Shown one piece after another: positions 49,618-57,331 of a stretch of DNA of 64,000 bases. The stretch is taken from contig NZ_JOCQ01000031.1 in NCBI RefSeq assembly GCF_000720725.1, positions 54,292 to 118,291 of the forward strand. Direction: 5' to 3'. A program made the position numbers and the translations under genes. The DNA comes from Streptomyces rimosus subsp. rimosus (GTDB lineage: Bacteria; Actinomycetota; Actinomycetes; Streptomycetales; Streptomycetaceae). How positions within the stretch are numbered: the first letter of the stretch is position 1; each line of letters starts with the position of its first letter. The notes beneath the pieces are model-generated. The model made no database searches. It was not told the DNA's origin and worked only from the letters and a program-made list of their open reading frames with translations.

Positions 49618-49838
49618 GAGGTCCTCCGGGAGGCGGGGGCGCCGGGCACGGCGGTGAAGGAGGGTGCGGGCGGGGTCTCGCCCAGCGGTACGTCGCGCAG
49701 CGAGCCGAGAACCGTGTCGATGGCGTGCACGGTCGCCGCGACATCGGCCAGGCGGCCGGAGGGGAGCGGCAGTCCGGCGCGTCGGGCCAGGTGGGCGAGG
49801 TGGTCGGGCGGGAGCGGCGGGTGTGCGGGGCTGGACAC
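49614..49838 (-). CDS. AtzG-like (DUF4089, GatC-fold) small subunit
   Basis: 74 aa from the GTG at 49836-49838 with GGAGG just upstream; the open frame continues further but is low-complexity. Recognisable pattern: HLAHLARRAGLPLPSGRLADVAATVHAIDTVL, then PLGETPPAPSF, as in AtzG-like proteins that wrap around and stabilise an amidase partner. The stop overlaps the amidase start by 4 bp (ATGA), so the two products are made in step. Too short for a domain search to be decisive by eye, but the pairing with an amidase is strong support. Confidence 0.8.
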   Translation of the reverse strand: MSSPAHPPLPPDHLAHLARRAGLPLPSGRLADVAATVHAIDTVLGSLRDVPLGETPPAPSFTAVPGAPASRRTS

Positions 49839-49904
49839 GGGGCCTCCGTGGGAAGGGGGAGGGGCGGGGAGGGGGCGGCGCGCGGCGCCCTTGCGGGGCG
49901 CACT

Positions 49905-49970
49905 AAAGCAAAGGCTTTGCGTTTGGTGAGCGTAGGGCGCTAGGCTCGCCAAACGCAAATGCTTAGCTTT
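49905..49970. promoter_or_regulatory. Large dyad operator/promoter between amidase unit and MBL-fold gene
   Basis: A 66-bp inverted repeat centred at 49937/49938. The inner arms TTTGCGTTTGGTGAGC and GCTCGCCAAACGCAAA match 15 of 16. It contains two mirrored 17-bp sites, AAGCAAAGGCTTTGCGT (49906-49922) and ACGCAAATGCTTAGCTT (49953-49969), resembling the site in front of the TetR gene (12/17 and 13/17). Its position suits simultaneous control of both divergent units. Confidence 0.65.
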
Positions 49971-50044
49971 TACGGGGTGCCGGTCGCGCGCCTCCCCGGC
50001 CTCGGCCTCATCCCTTTCCTGCTCCCGCCCGTACGGAGACCCCC

Positions 50045-50944
50045 ATGACCGATCGGCCCCAATCCCCCTGGCACATCGGCGACATCGTCGTGCACCGCAT
50101 CGACGAGGTGGCGCTGCCGCCCGAGACCGGCGCCTGGCTGCTCCCCGGCGCGACGCCCGATCTCGTCACCGACGTGCCCTGGCTCGCGCCGGCGTTCGCG
50201 CGCTCCGACGGCACCCTCCGCGCCGCCGTGCAGACCTTCGCGCTGGAGATCGGCGGCCTGCGCGTCCTGGTCGACACCGGCATCGGCAACGGCAAGACGC
50301 GCGCCAACCCGGCCTGGCACCAGCTCGACACGCCCTATCTCGACCGGCTGGCCGCCGCCGGTTTCCCGCCGGAGAGCGTCGACTACGTGATCCTCACGCA
50401 CCTCCACGCGGACCATGTCGGCTGGAACACCCGCCTCGCCCCCGACGGCAGCTGGCGCCCGACGTTCCCCCGCGCCCGCTACCTCACCGCGCGCGCCGAG
50501 TACGCCTACTGGTCCGGCGTCGAGATGGAGGAGAGCCGCCGCCAGATGTTCCGCGACTCGGTCGAACCCGTACGAGATCACGGCCAGTTGGACCTGATCG
50601 ATGTCGACGGGCCCGGCACGGAGATCGTTCCGGGGCTCACCCTCGTCCCGGCGCCCGGCCACACTCCCGGCCAGAGCGCGGTCGCCCTGCGCAGCCAGGG
50701 GCAGTCGGCCCTCATCACCGGCGACTGCGTGCACCACCCCGTACAACTCGCCCACCCCGGCCTGTGCAGCAGCGTGGACATCGACCCGGAGGAGGCCGTA
50801 CGGACCCGCCGGCGCCTCCTCGACGAGGTGGCGCGCACCGGGGCCCTGCTGCTCGGCAGCCACTTCTCCGCGCCGACCGGCGGCCTGGTGCGGCGGGACG
50901 GTACGGAGGAGGGGGCGTACCGGTTGGTGGCCGGCGAGAGGTGA
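50045..50944 (+). CDS. Metallo-beta-lactamase-fold hydrolase
   Basis: 299 aa from the ATG at 50045 with GGAGA upstream. Metal-binding motif THLHADHVGW (about 118-127), later ligands in GHTPGQS and GDCVHHP, and a terminal GSHF. The DTGIGNGKTRANPAW block is typical of the MBL subfamily that includes lactonase-like and methyl-parathion-hydrolase-like enzymes. No signal peptide, so cytoplasmic. It is divergent from the AtzG-like/amidase pair with a large palindrome between them, so the three probably act in one degradative or detoxifying pathway under the TetR regulator at 47545. The substrate cannot be told from sequence. Confidence 0.88.
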   Translation: MTDRPQSPWHIGDIVVHRIDEVALPPETGAWLLPGATPDLVTDVPWLAPAFARSDGTLRAAVQTFALEIGGLRVLVDTGIGNGKTRANPAWHQLDTPYLDRLAAAGFPPESVDYVILTHLHADHVGWNTRLAPDGSWRPTFPRARYLTARAEYAYWSGVEMEESRRQMFRDSVEPVRDHGQLDLIDVDGPGTEIVPGLTLVPAPGHTPGQSAVALRSQGQSALITGDCVHHPVQLAHPGLCSSVDIDPEEAVRTRRRLLDEVARTGALLLGSHFSAPTGGLVRRDGTEEGAYRLVAGER

Positions 50945-50973
50945 GGGGGCGGCCCCGCGATCGCCTCGCGCGC

Positions 50974-51020
50974 CGGGGCGTGCGCTACCCGGAGTGCGCG
51001 CCCCGCATGGCGGCATTTTT
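50974..51020 (+). terminator. Rho-independent-type terminator after the MBL gene
   Basis: CGGGGCGTGCGC (50974-50985) pairs with GTGCGCGCCCCG (50994-51005) at 10 of 12 positions, and a run of five T follows at 51016-51020. Confidence 0.55.
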
Positions 51021-51052
51021 GAATGCTTAAGGGCATATCGGGGCAAGGCTGT

Positions 51053-51093
51053 CGCAGTCGTTGCTGTCCGCCGCAGTCGTTCCCCGACTGCGG
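51053..51093. promoter_or_regulatory. Repeats upstream of the glycerophosphodiesterase gene
   Basis: CGCAGTCGTT occurs at 51053 and 51072 (19-bp period), and CCGCAGTC (51071-51078) forms a perfect 8-bp inverted repeat with GACTGCGG (51086-51093). Possible operator or leader hairpin. No clear PHO box is seen. Confidence 0.35.
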
Positions 51094-51116
51094 TTGCGTG
51101 CCCGGGAGGCCCTTCG

Positions 51117-52010
51117 ATGAACCAGAGATCGTTCCGTGTCGTGGCGGCCACCGGATGCGCACTGCTGCTCGCGGCCCTGACCCCCCTGAGCACGGGGACG
51201 GCGAATGCCAGTTCGACGGTGGGCCGGGTGGCGGCTCCGCTGGCCGACGCCGTGCGGTTCCCCTGGTTCGGCGGCCCGGTCGTCGTGGCGCACCGCGGCG
51301 CCTCCCGGGCGGCACCGGAGAACACCCTCGCCGCGGTGGACGCGGCGGAGCGCCAGGGCTTCGAGTGGGTGGAGAACGACGTACAGCAGACCCGGGACGG
51401 GAAGCTGGTGGTGGTGCACGACACCACGCTGGCCCGCACCACCAACGTCGAGCAGGTCTTCCCCCAGCGCTCGCCCTGGCGGGTACGGGACTTCACGGCC
51501 GCCGAGATCGCGCGGCTGGACGCCGGGAGCTGGTTCGGCAAGCGCTTCGCGCGGGAACGGGTGCCGACGCTCAGGGAGTTCCTGCGGCGCATGGAGGACC
51601 GCGACCTGCGGCTGCTCCTGGAGATCAAGAGCCCGCAGCAGTACCCCGGCATCGAGTCCCGCATCGTCAGGGAACTCGCGGGCGCGGGCTGGCTCGACCG
51701 CGGCCACGTACGCCGCAAGCTGGTGGTGCAGAGCTTCAGCGCGGGCAGCGTGCGCACGGTGCACGGCCTCGTGCCCCAGGTCCGCACGGGCTTCCTCGGT
51801 AACCCGCCGGTCAACTCCCTGGCCTCGTACGCGCGTTACGCGGACCAGATCAATCCCCAGCTCTCCAAGGTGAACGCGCAGTACGTGGCCGCCGTCCACC
51901 GGCTGCACGGCGTGCACGGCGACCGGATGGAGGTCTTCGCCTGGGACGTGCCGCCGCGGAACTACAACCGGATCGCCGCGGCTTACGGCTTCGACGGGGT
52001 CATCGTCTGA
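51117..52010 (+). CDS. Secreted glycerophosphodiester phosphodiesterase
   Basis: 297 aa from the ATG at 51117, with GGGAGG seven bases upstream. Residues 1 to about 32 form a signal peptide ending near TGTANAS. The GDPD catalytic set is present: HRGAS (His59, Arg60), PENT, VENDVQ (Glu86, Asp88) and VHDTTL (His101), with the general TIM-barrel pattern (LLLEIKSP; FAWDV near the end). It should hydrolyse glycerophosphodiesters from phospholipid breakdown to glycerol-3-phosphate outside the cell. It is monocistronic, with a terminator before it and repeats in its leader; the two-component system starts 55 bp downstream. Confidence 0.93.
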   Translation: MNQRSFRVVAATGCALLLAALTPLSTGTANASSTVGRVAAPLADAVRFPWFGGPVVVAHRGASRAAPENTLAAVDAAERQGFEWVENDVQQTRDGKLVVVHDTTLARTTNVEQVFPQRSPWRVRDFTAAEIARLDAGSWFGKRFARERVPTLREFLRRMEDRDLRLLLEIKSPQQYPGIESRIVRELAGAGWLDRGHVRRKLVVQSFSAGSVRTVHGLVPQVRTGFLGNPPVNSLASYARYADQINPQLSKVNAQYVAAVHRLHGVHGDRMEVFAWDVPPRNYNRIAAAYGFDGVIV

Positions 52011-52064
52011 TCCGCGGGGGCTTACCCGGGGCCGCCGACGGCCGTCATGACAGGATGACCGGTC

Positions 52065-52769
52065 GTGACGATTCGGGTGCTGATCGCGGACGATCAGGAG
52101 ATGGTCCGCCGGGGGCTGCGGCGGATACTGGAGAGCCGGCCGGACATCGAGGTGGTCGGCGAGGCGGCGGACGGTGTGGCGGCCCTGGAGGCGGCCCGCG
52201 CCCTGCGGCCCGACGTGGCCCTCGTGGACATCCGTATGCCGCGCATGGACGGTCTGGAGGTCACCCGCAGGCTGGCCGGCAGCGGTACCGGAACGGGCCC
52301 CGGCCCGGCGGACGGTACGGCCGGGCCGCTGCCCAAGGTCCGGGTCGTCGTCGTGACCACCTTCGACCTGGACGAGTATGTGTACCCCGCGCTGCGGCAC
52401 GGCGCCTGCGGCTTCCTGCTGAAGCGCTCGGGCCCGACGCTGCTGGTCGAAGCCGTGCGCGCCGCGGTCGCCGGGGACAGCCTGATCAGCCCCTCGATCA
52501 CGGTCCGGCTGCTCAAGCACGTCACCGGCTCCCGGCCCGCCGCGCCCCGCGCCCTGGAGGCGCTGACCGAGCGCGAGACCGAGATCGCCGGGCAGGTGGC
52601 CGCGGGCCTGACCAACGCCGACATCGCCCGTGAACTGTTCATCTCGCCGGGCACGGTCAAGACCCACGTCGCCAGCATCCAGCGCAAGCTGGGCGTACGG
52701 AACCGGGTCGGCATCGCGGTGCACGCCTGGGAGATGGGATACGCGGGGCGGGAGGCTCCGCGGTGGTGA
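52065..52769 (+). CDS. NarL/LuxR-type response regulator
   Basis: 234 aa from the GTG at 52065. Receiver domain: Asp9/Asp10, phospho-acceptor Asp55 in ALVDIRMPRMDG, Thr98/99 and Lys120 in FLLKRS. Between about residues 72 and 91 there is a Gly/Pro-rich insertion that lengthens the loop after alpha-3, unusual for this family. The C-terminal LuxR helix-turn-helix reads LTERETEIAGQVAAGLTNADIARELF, then SPGTVKTHVASIQRKLG. The stop overlaps the sensor kinase start. The adjacent lipoprotein/ABC operon, with a perfect dyad before it, is a plausible target. Confidence 0.93.
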   Translation: MTIRVLIADDQEMVRRGLRRILESRPDIEVVGEAADGVAALEAARALRPDVALVDIRMPRMDGLEVTRRLAGSGTGTGPGPADGTAGPLPKVRVVVVTTFDLDEYVYPALRHGACGFLLKRSGPTLLVEAVRAAVAGDSLISPSITVRLLKHVTGSRPAAPRALEALTERETEIAGQVAAGLTNADIARELFISPGTVKTHVASIQRKLGVRNRVGIAVHAWEMGYAGREAPRW

Positions 52770-54088
52770 GCTTCGGCGGGATACGCAGGCCCGGAACACC
52801 GGGGGCCGGGACGCCGGGGGCCGGGACGCCGGACGGCGGCGTGGTGTCGGGGCGGCGGACGGCCTGGTCCGCTGCCGGGGCACTGTGCCTGCTCCTGCCG
52901 GTGCCGCTGGTCCGGGGCGGGGCACCGCTCGAAGCCCTGGTCGCGGCGCTGCCCGCCGTCGTGGCCGCGTTCGTCGCGCCGATGCGCCGGCCGTGGGGCC
53001 GGAGCCGGCCGTGGGGCCGGATCACCCTCACCGCCGCCGTGGTCACCGCGGCCGTGCTGTCCCTCACCGTCGACCTCGTCTACCGGGGGCCGAAGAGCTA
53101 CGCGGCCCTGTGGGAGTTCGCCGAGGCTCCGGCGCTGCTCCTGCTGGCCGCCCGGCAGATCCGCCGCGCACCGGCCCGGCAGGCCGCCGTGGGCGGGTTC
53201 CTGGCGGTGGCGGCGTTCGTCCTGCTGCCGCTGCGGTTCCTGCACGCCGATCCGCCCGTGAAGAGCGGGGCGGCCGTCCTGGTGAGCGCACTGGCCCTGT
53301 TCGTCGCGGTGGGCGTGGGCGGCCTCGCGCTGTACCTGCGGGCCCAGGAGGACCGCCGTCACCGCGCGGTGGCGCAGGCCCGCCGCGACCAGCGCCTCGA
53401 AGTCGCCGGTGACCTGCACGACTTCGTGGCGCACGAGATCACCGGCATCGTGCTGGAGGTGCAGGCCGCGCGCTTCGCCGAGTACGACCGGGAGCAGACG
53501 GCGGAGCTGCTGGCCCGGCTGGAGGACGCGGGCCTGCGCGCACTGGACTCGATGGACCGTACGGTACGGACCCTGCGCGACCCGGAGGGCCAGGCGGCGG
53601 CCGACGGCCCGGACGCTCACCGGCACGGCGGCGCGGCCGACGGAGGCGAGCTTCCGCCGACCCGGCTGTACGGGCTGGCGGACCTGGCCGAGATGGTCGA
53701 ACGGTTCGGGGCGACCGGCGTACAGGCGTCGCTCACGCTCGACGACGCCCTGCCCGGCACCCTGCCCCGCGCCGCCGAGGACGCCGTACACCGGGTCGTA
53801 CTGGAAGCGCTGACCAACATCCGGCGGCACGCGGCCGGTGCGGGCCTGGTGAGCGTGGAGGTCACCGGCGCACCGGCCGGTGACGGGCCGGGGGACGGCC
53901 GCGGGGTGGCGGTGACGGTCACCGACGACGGCGGCGGCCGTCCGGCGGGACCGCTGGGCCTCCCTCGGCACGGCGGCGGCACCGGCCTCGCCGCCCTCAC
54001 CGCACGCGTCGAAGCGCTCGGCGGCACGCTGGCGTACGGGCGGCACGGGGCGGGCTGGCGGGTGCGCGCCGTACTCCCGACGGCCTGA
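52763..54088 (+). CDS. Two-component sensor histidine kinase (HisKA_3 type)
   Basis: 441 aa. The GTG at 52763 (GGAGG seven bases upstream) overlaps the regulator stop; a GTG at 52766 is an alternative. The N-terminus starts with a short repeat (GTPGAGTPGAGTP), followed by about five or six hydrophobic spans, so the sensor is membrane-embedded with little extracytoplasmic domain. The phospho-accepting His219 is in GDLHDFVAHEITG, and the ATPase domain has EALTNIRRHA, VTDDGGG and GGGTGLAALTARVEALGG. Partner of the preceding regulator. Confidence 0.92.
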   Translation: MVSFGGIRRPGTPGAGTPGAGTPDGGVVSGRRTAWSAAGALCLLLPVPLVRGGAPLEALVAALPAVVAAFVAPMRRPWGRSRPWGRITLTAAVVTAAVLSLTVDLVYRGPKSYAALWEFAEAPALLLLAARQIRRAPARQAAVGGFLAVAAFVLLPLRFLHADPPVKSGAAVLVSALALFVAVGVGGLALYLRAQEDRRHRAVAQARRDQRLEVAGDLHDFVAHEITGIVLEVQAARFAEYDREQTAELLARLEDAGLRALDSMDRTVRTLRDPEGQAAADGPDAHRHGGAADGGELPPTRLYGLADLAEMVERFGATGVQASLTLDDALPGTLPRAAEDAVHRVVLEALTNIRRHAAGAGLVSVEVTGAPAGDGPGDGRGVAVTVTDDGGGRPAGPLGLPRHGGGTGLAALTARVEALGGTLAYGRHGAGWRVRAVLPTA

Positions 54089-54139
54089 ACCGGGACGCCG
54101 GACGGTCCGCCGAGGCCGCTCTCCGGACCGCCGCGCGAT

Positions 54140-54157
54140 ATCTGCCGAACGGCAGAT
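54140..54157. promoter_or_regulatory. Perfect dyad upstream of the lipoprotein/ABC operon
   Basis: ATCTGCCG-AA-CGGCAGAT: 8-bp arms with a 2-bp centre, 68 bp before the lipoprotein start. Likely operator, possibly for the response regulator encoded at 52065. Confidence 0.5.
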
Positions 54158-54225
54158 GTGCCCCGGCCGCCGGCCCCCGATCCTCGGAGGTGCACCCATT
54201 CCCGCACCTCGGAGGAGCGATTCCG

Positions 54226-54705
54226 GTGGTTCCACGCAGCACCCGTACGACCGGCTTCCGCCTCGCGGCGGCCGTCGCCGCCCCGCTGGCCGCCCTCGTC
54301 CTGACCGGCTGCTCCGTGGACGCCAAGTCCGCCGCACCCGCGGTGAAGACGTTCCCCTTCACCGGCCGGACGCTGAACGTGAAGACCCACGAGATCCCGG
54401 CCGACCTGGTCGCCACCGACCGCAAGGACATCAAGGTCACCCGCTGGTTCGACGCGAAGAGCGGCACGAAGACGCTGCGGTGGGAGCTGACGGGGGACAC
54501 CCTCGACCTCCAGGCCGGGTGCACCGGCCTGGCCATCTGCGACGCGCGCTTCAAGGTCGAGGTGCCGCGCGGCGTGGCCGTCCTGCGCGACGGCGCGAAG
54601 ACGGAGCTGGACGGCGGAGCGAAGAAGGAACGGGACGGCGGCGTGAAGAAGGGCCCGCAGGACGGCCGGAACACCTCGCACGGCAAGGACCACACCCGCG
54701 CATGA
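54226..54705 (+). CDS. Putative lipoprotein
   Basis: 159 aa from the GTG at 54226, chosen because GGAGGAG lies eight bases upstream; an in-frame GTG at 54190 would add 12 residues before the signal. The signal peptide ends in the lipobox LVLTGC with Cys29 as lipidation site. The mature part has no domain I recognise: a beta-rich central section (TRWFDAKSGTKTLRWELTGD) with a pair of Cys in GCTGLAICDARF, then a Lys/Asp-rich low-complexity tail (DGAKTEL, GGAKKERDGG). It overlaps the ABC ATPase start (ATGA) and so belongs to that operon, perhaps as an accessory or sensing protein. Confidence 0.85.
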   Translation: MVPRSTRTTGFRLAAAVAAPLAALVLTGCSVDAKSAAPAVKTFPFTGRTLNVKTHEIPADLVATDRKDIKVTRWFDAKSGTKTLRWELTGDTLDLQAGCTGLAICDARFKVEVPRGVAVLRDGAKTELDGGAKKERDGGVKKGPQDGRNTSHGKDHTRA

Positions 54706-55580
54706 CCACCCTCGAACTCCTCGGTGTCAGCAAGGTCTACCGCGGTGGCAAGCAGGCCGTGGACGGCCTGACCCTCCGCATGGGCCCCGGCCTGCTGGGC
54801 CTGCTCGGCCCGAACGGCGCCGGCAAGTCCTCCCTGATGCGCATCGCCGCCACCCTCACCCGGCCCACCGCCGGACAGCTCCGCTACGACGGTGAGGACG
54901 CGGTGCGGCGCCCCGGGCCGCTGCGCGCCGCCCTGGGCTACCTCCCGCAGGACTTCGGCGTCTATCCGAACCTGACGGCCCGCGAGTTCCTGGCCTACCT
55001 CGCCGCCGCCAAGGGCGTACCCGCGGGCCGGGCCCGCACCCGCATCGGCGAACTGCTGGAACTGCTCAACCTGACGGAGGCGGCCCGCCGCCCGCTGGGC
55101 GCGTACTCGGGCGGCATGCTGCGCCGCGTCGGCATCGCGCAGGCCCTGCTCGCCGACCCCAAGGTGATCATCGTAGACGAGCCGACCGCGGGCCTGGACC
55201 CCGAGGAGCGGGCCCGGCTGCGCAATCTGCTCGCCGAACTGGCCATGGAGCGCGTCGTGCTGCTCTCCACCCACATCGTCTCCGACATCGAGTCGGTCGC
55301 CGGGGACATCGCCGTCGTCGCGGGCGGCCGGCTGCTGCGCCGCGGCACGCCGGAGGAACTGCTCGCCGAGGTGGCCGGGCAGGTGTGGGAGGTGCTGGTC
55401 GGCACGCAGGACGTGGCGGCGGTGCAGGCGCGGCACGTCGTCAGCCGGATGGTCCGGGCACCCGAAGGGGTACGGGTACGGCTGCTGTCGCCGGTCCGGC
55501 CGTACGAGGGTGCGGTGCAGCGGACACCCGACCTGGAGGACGCGTACCTGGCGACGGTCGGCGCGGGAGGCGTCCGATGA
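54702..55580 (+). CDS. ABC transporter ATP-binding protein
   Basis: 292 aa. Start ATG at 54702, overlapping the lipoprotein stop. Walker A GPNGAGKSS (36-44), Q-loop LPQDFG, a signature region YSGGMLRRVGIAQALL with LSGGQ replaced by YSGGM as in many CcmA/NodI-type exporters, Walker B VIIVDEPTAGLD and switch His in LSTHIV. The C-terminal extension (about 60 residues) is typical of ATPases that pair with a separate large ABC-2-type permease. The stop overlaps the permease start by ATGA. Confidence 0.94.
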   Translation: MTTLELLGVSKVYRGGKQAVDGLTLRMGPGLLGLLGPNGAGKSSLMRIAATLTRPTAGQLRYDGEDAVRRPGPLRAALGYLPQDFGVYPNLTAREFLAYLAAAKGVPAGRARTRIGELLELLNLTEAARRPLGAYSGGMLRRVGIAQALLADPKVIIVDEPTAGLDPEERARLRNLLAELAMERVVLLSTHIVSDIESVAGDIAVVAGGRLLRRGTPEELLAEVAGQVWEVLVGTQDVAAVQARHVVSRMVRAPEGVRVRLLSPVRPYEGAVQRTPDLEDAYLATVGAGGVR

Positions 55581-57259
55581 GCGTCGGCGGGCTTCCGGTT
55601 TCGACGGGCATCGGCAGGCTTCCGGTTCCGATGGGCATCGGCAGGCTCGGCCGGCTGGCGCTGGGCGACGTCCGTGACCGGGTGCGTCGCCCTGCGTACG
55701 CGGTGACGCTGCTGGCCGCCGTCCTCCTGGGCTACCTCGCCGTTCCGCAGCCCGCATCGCACTGGGTCATCCTCCAGATCGGCGATTTCCGGGGCACGTA
55801 CAACAGCGCGTATGTCGGTGTCGCCACCGCCCTCGCCGCGGCGCTGTGGCTGCCGCTGGCCGGGTTCTACGTCGTACGCAACGCCCTGGCCAGGGACGAG
55901 CGTTCGGGTGTGGGGCGGCTGCTGGCGGCCACCCCGCTGCGGACCACGGGCTACTTCGCGTCGAAGCTGCTGAGCAACGTGCTGGTGCTGGTCTCGATGC
56001 TGGGCGTGCTGGCGGTCACCGCGGTGGTCATGCAGCTGGCGCGCGGCGAGTCGTACCGCATCGATCCGGTGGCGCTGCTGAAGCCGTTCGTGGTGGTCGC
56101 GCTGCCGCTGATGGTCGTCACCGGGGCCGCTGCGCTGCTGTTCGAGTCGCTGCCGGTGTTGCGCGGCGGGGTGGGCAACGTCGTCTGGTTCTTCGTGTGG
56201 ATGGTGCTGGTCCTGGGCGGCCAGCGGCCGGACGCCCCGCTCGGCGGCATCGGCGTACACGGCGCGGTGGCCTCGATGGCGGGCGACCTGGCCGCCCAAC
56301 ATGCCCACGTGACAGGCGAGTTCAGCCTCGGGTTCACCTACCTTGACCAGCCGCTGCGCACGTTCGTGTGGCACGGCTTCACGCCGGAGCAGGGCTTCGT
56401 GCTGGGCCGGGCGGGCCTTGTCCTCGCCGCCGCGGCGCTGGCCCTGCTGCCCGCCCTCTGGTTCGGCCGCTTCGATCCGGCGCGCGGGGGAGCGCGCGGC
56501 GCGACGGCCGGCCGGAGGGTGCAGGCGGCGGCCCCGGGGATCGTCCCGGGGCCGCCCCCGCCCCACGGCCCCACCACGGCACCCCCCTCCCCTGCCCACC
56601 GGCCTCTTCCGTCCCTGAGCTTCGCCTCCGCCACACCCCCCGGCGCTACCTTCCACGGCCTTCTCCTGGGCGAACTCCGCATCCTTCTCCAAGGCGTCGC
56701 CTGGTGGTGGTGGACCGGCGCCGCCCTGATCTCCATCGTGGGCCTGTGTGTGCCCACGGCGGGCGCGGCCCGGGTGGTCCTGCCGCTGGCCTGGATCTGG
56801 CCCGTACTGATCTGGTCCCGGCTCGGCGCCCAGCGCCACGAGCACGGGGTGCAGGCCCTGCTCGGCAGCTACCCGGCCGGCCGCCGCCGCGCGCTGGCCG
56901 AGTGGTCCGCGGGCTTCGCCCTCACGGCGGCAGCCGGGTCCGTACCGCTGCTGCGGCTGGCGATGGCGGGGGACTGGCCGGGCGTGGCCTCCTGGGCGGG
57001 CGGTGCGCTCTTCATTCCAGCGCTGGCCCTGGCGCTGGGCTCGCTCTCCCGTACCCACCGCCTCTTCCAGGCCCTGTACCTCCCGCTCTGGTACTGCGTC
57101 TTCAACGGGCTGCCGCTGCTCGACTACATGGGCGCGACCCGGGCCGAAGGCCGGCCGGCCGCGCTCTCCCCCCTGCTCGTCGCCGGGCTCGCCGCCCTGC
57201 TGCTGGCCGGGGTCGTGGCAGCGGCGGGCCCTCTGCGCCGGGCCCCGGCCGTCTCGTAG
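55577..57259 (+). CDS. ABC-2-type permease, two-half membrane protein
   Basis: 560 aa from the ATG at 55577, overlapping the ATPase stop. Two blocks of about six membrane spans each (roughly 40-300 and 380-555) are joined by a Pro/Gly/Ala-rich linker around residues 315-360. The first half includes the ABC-2 block LARDERSGVGRLLAATPLRTTGYFASKLL; a related block (RHEHGVQALLGSYPAGRRRALAEW) in the second half suggests an internal duplication. The substrate is unknown. Last gene of the lipoprotein-ATPase-permease operon. The N-terminus carries a 27-bp tandem repeat. Confidence 0.88.
   Translation: MSVGGLPVSTGIGRLPVPMGIGRLGRLALGDVRDRVRRPAYAVTLLAAVLLGYLAVPQPASHWVILQIGDFRGTYNSAYVGVATALAAALWLPLAGFYVVRNALARDERSGVGRLLAATPLRTTGYFASKLLSNVLVLVSMLGVLAVTAVVMQLARGESYRIDPVALLKPFVVVALPLMVVTGAAALLFESLPVLRGGVGNVVWFFVWMVLVLGGQRPDAPLGGIGVHGAVASMAGDLAAQHAHVTGEFSLGFTYLDQPLRTFVWHGFTPEQGFVLGRAGLVLAAAALALLPALWFGRFDPARGGARGATAGRRVQAAAPGIVPGPPPPHGPTTAPPSPAHRPLPSLSFASATPPGATFHGLLLGELRILLQGVAWWWWTGAALISIVGLCVPTAGAARVVLPLAWIWPVLIWSRLGAQRHEHGVQALLGSYPAGRRRALAEWSAGFALTAAAGSVPLLRLAMAGDWPGVASWAGGALFIPALALALGSLSRTHRLFQALYLPLWYCVFNGLPLLDYMGATRAEGRPAALSPLLVAGLAALLLAGVVAAAGPLRRAPAVS
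55590..55643 (+). repeat. 27-bp in-frame tandem repeat in the permease N-terminus
   Basis: Two copies (55590-55616 and 55617-55643) of a unit starting GGCTTCCGGTT and ending GGGCATCGGCA, differing at two positions, encode two LPV--GIGR units before the first membrane span. Confidence 0.85.
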
Positions 57260-57331
57260 GGTCGAAGGGCGGCACGCTGCCGACCGTACGGAAGCGGCCG
57301 CCCCAGGGCACCTAAGGAGCAGAGACCGACC

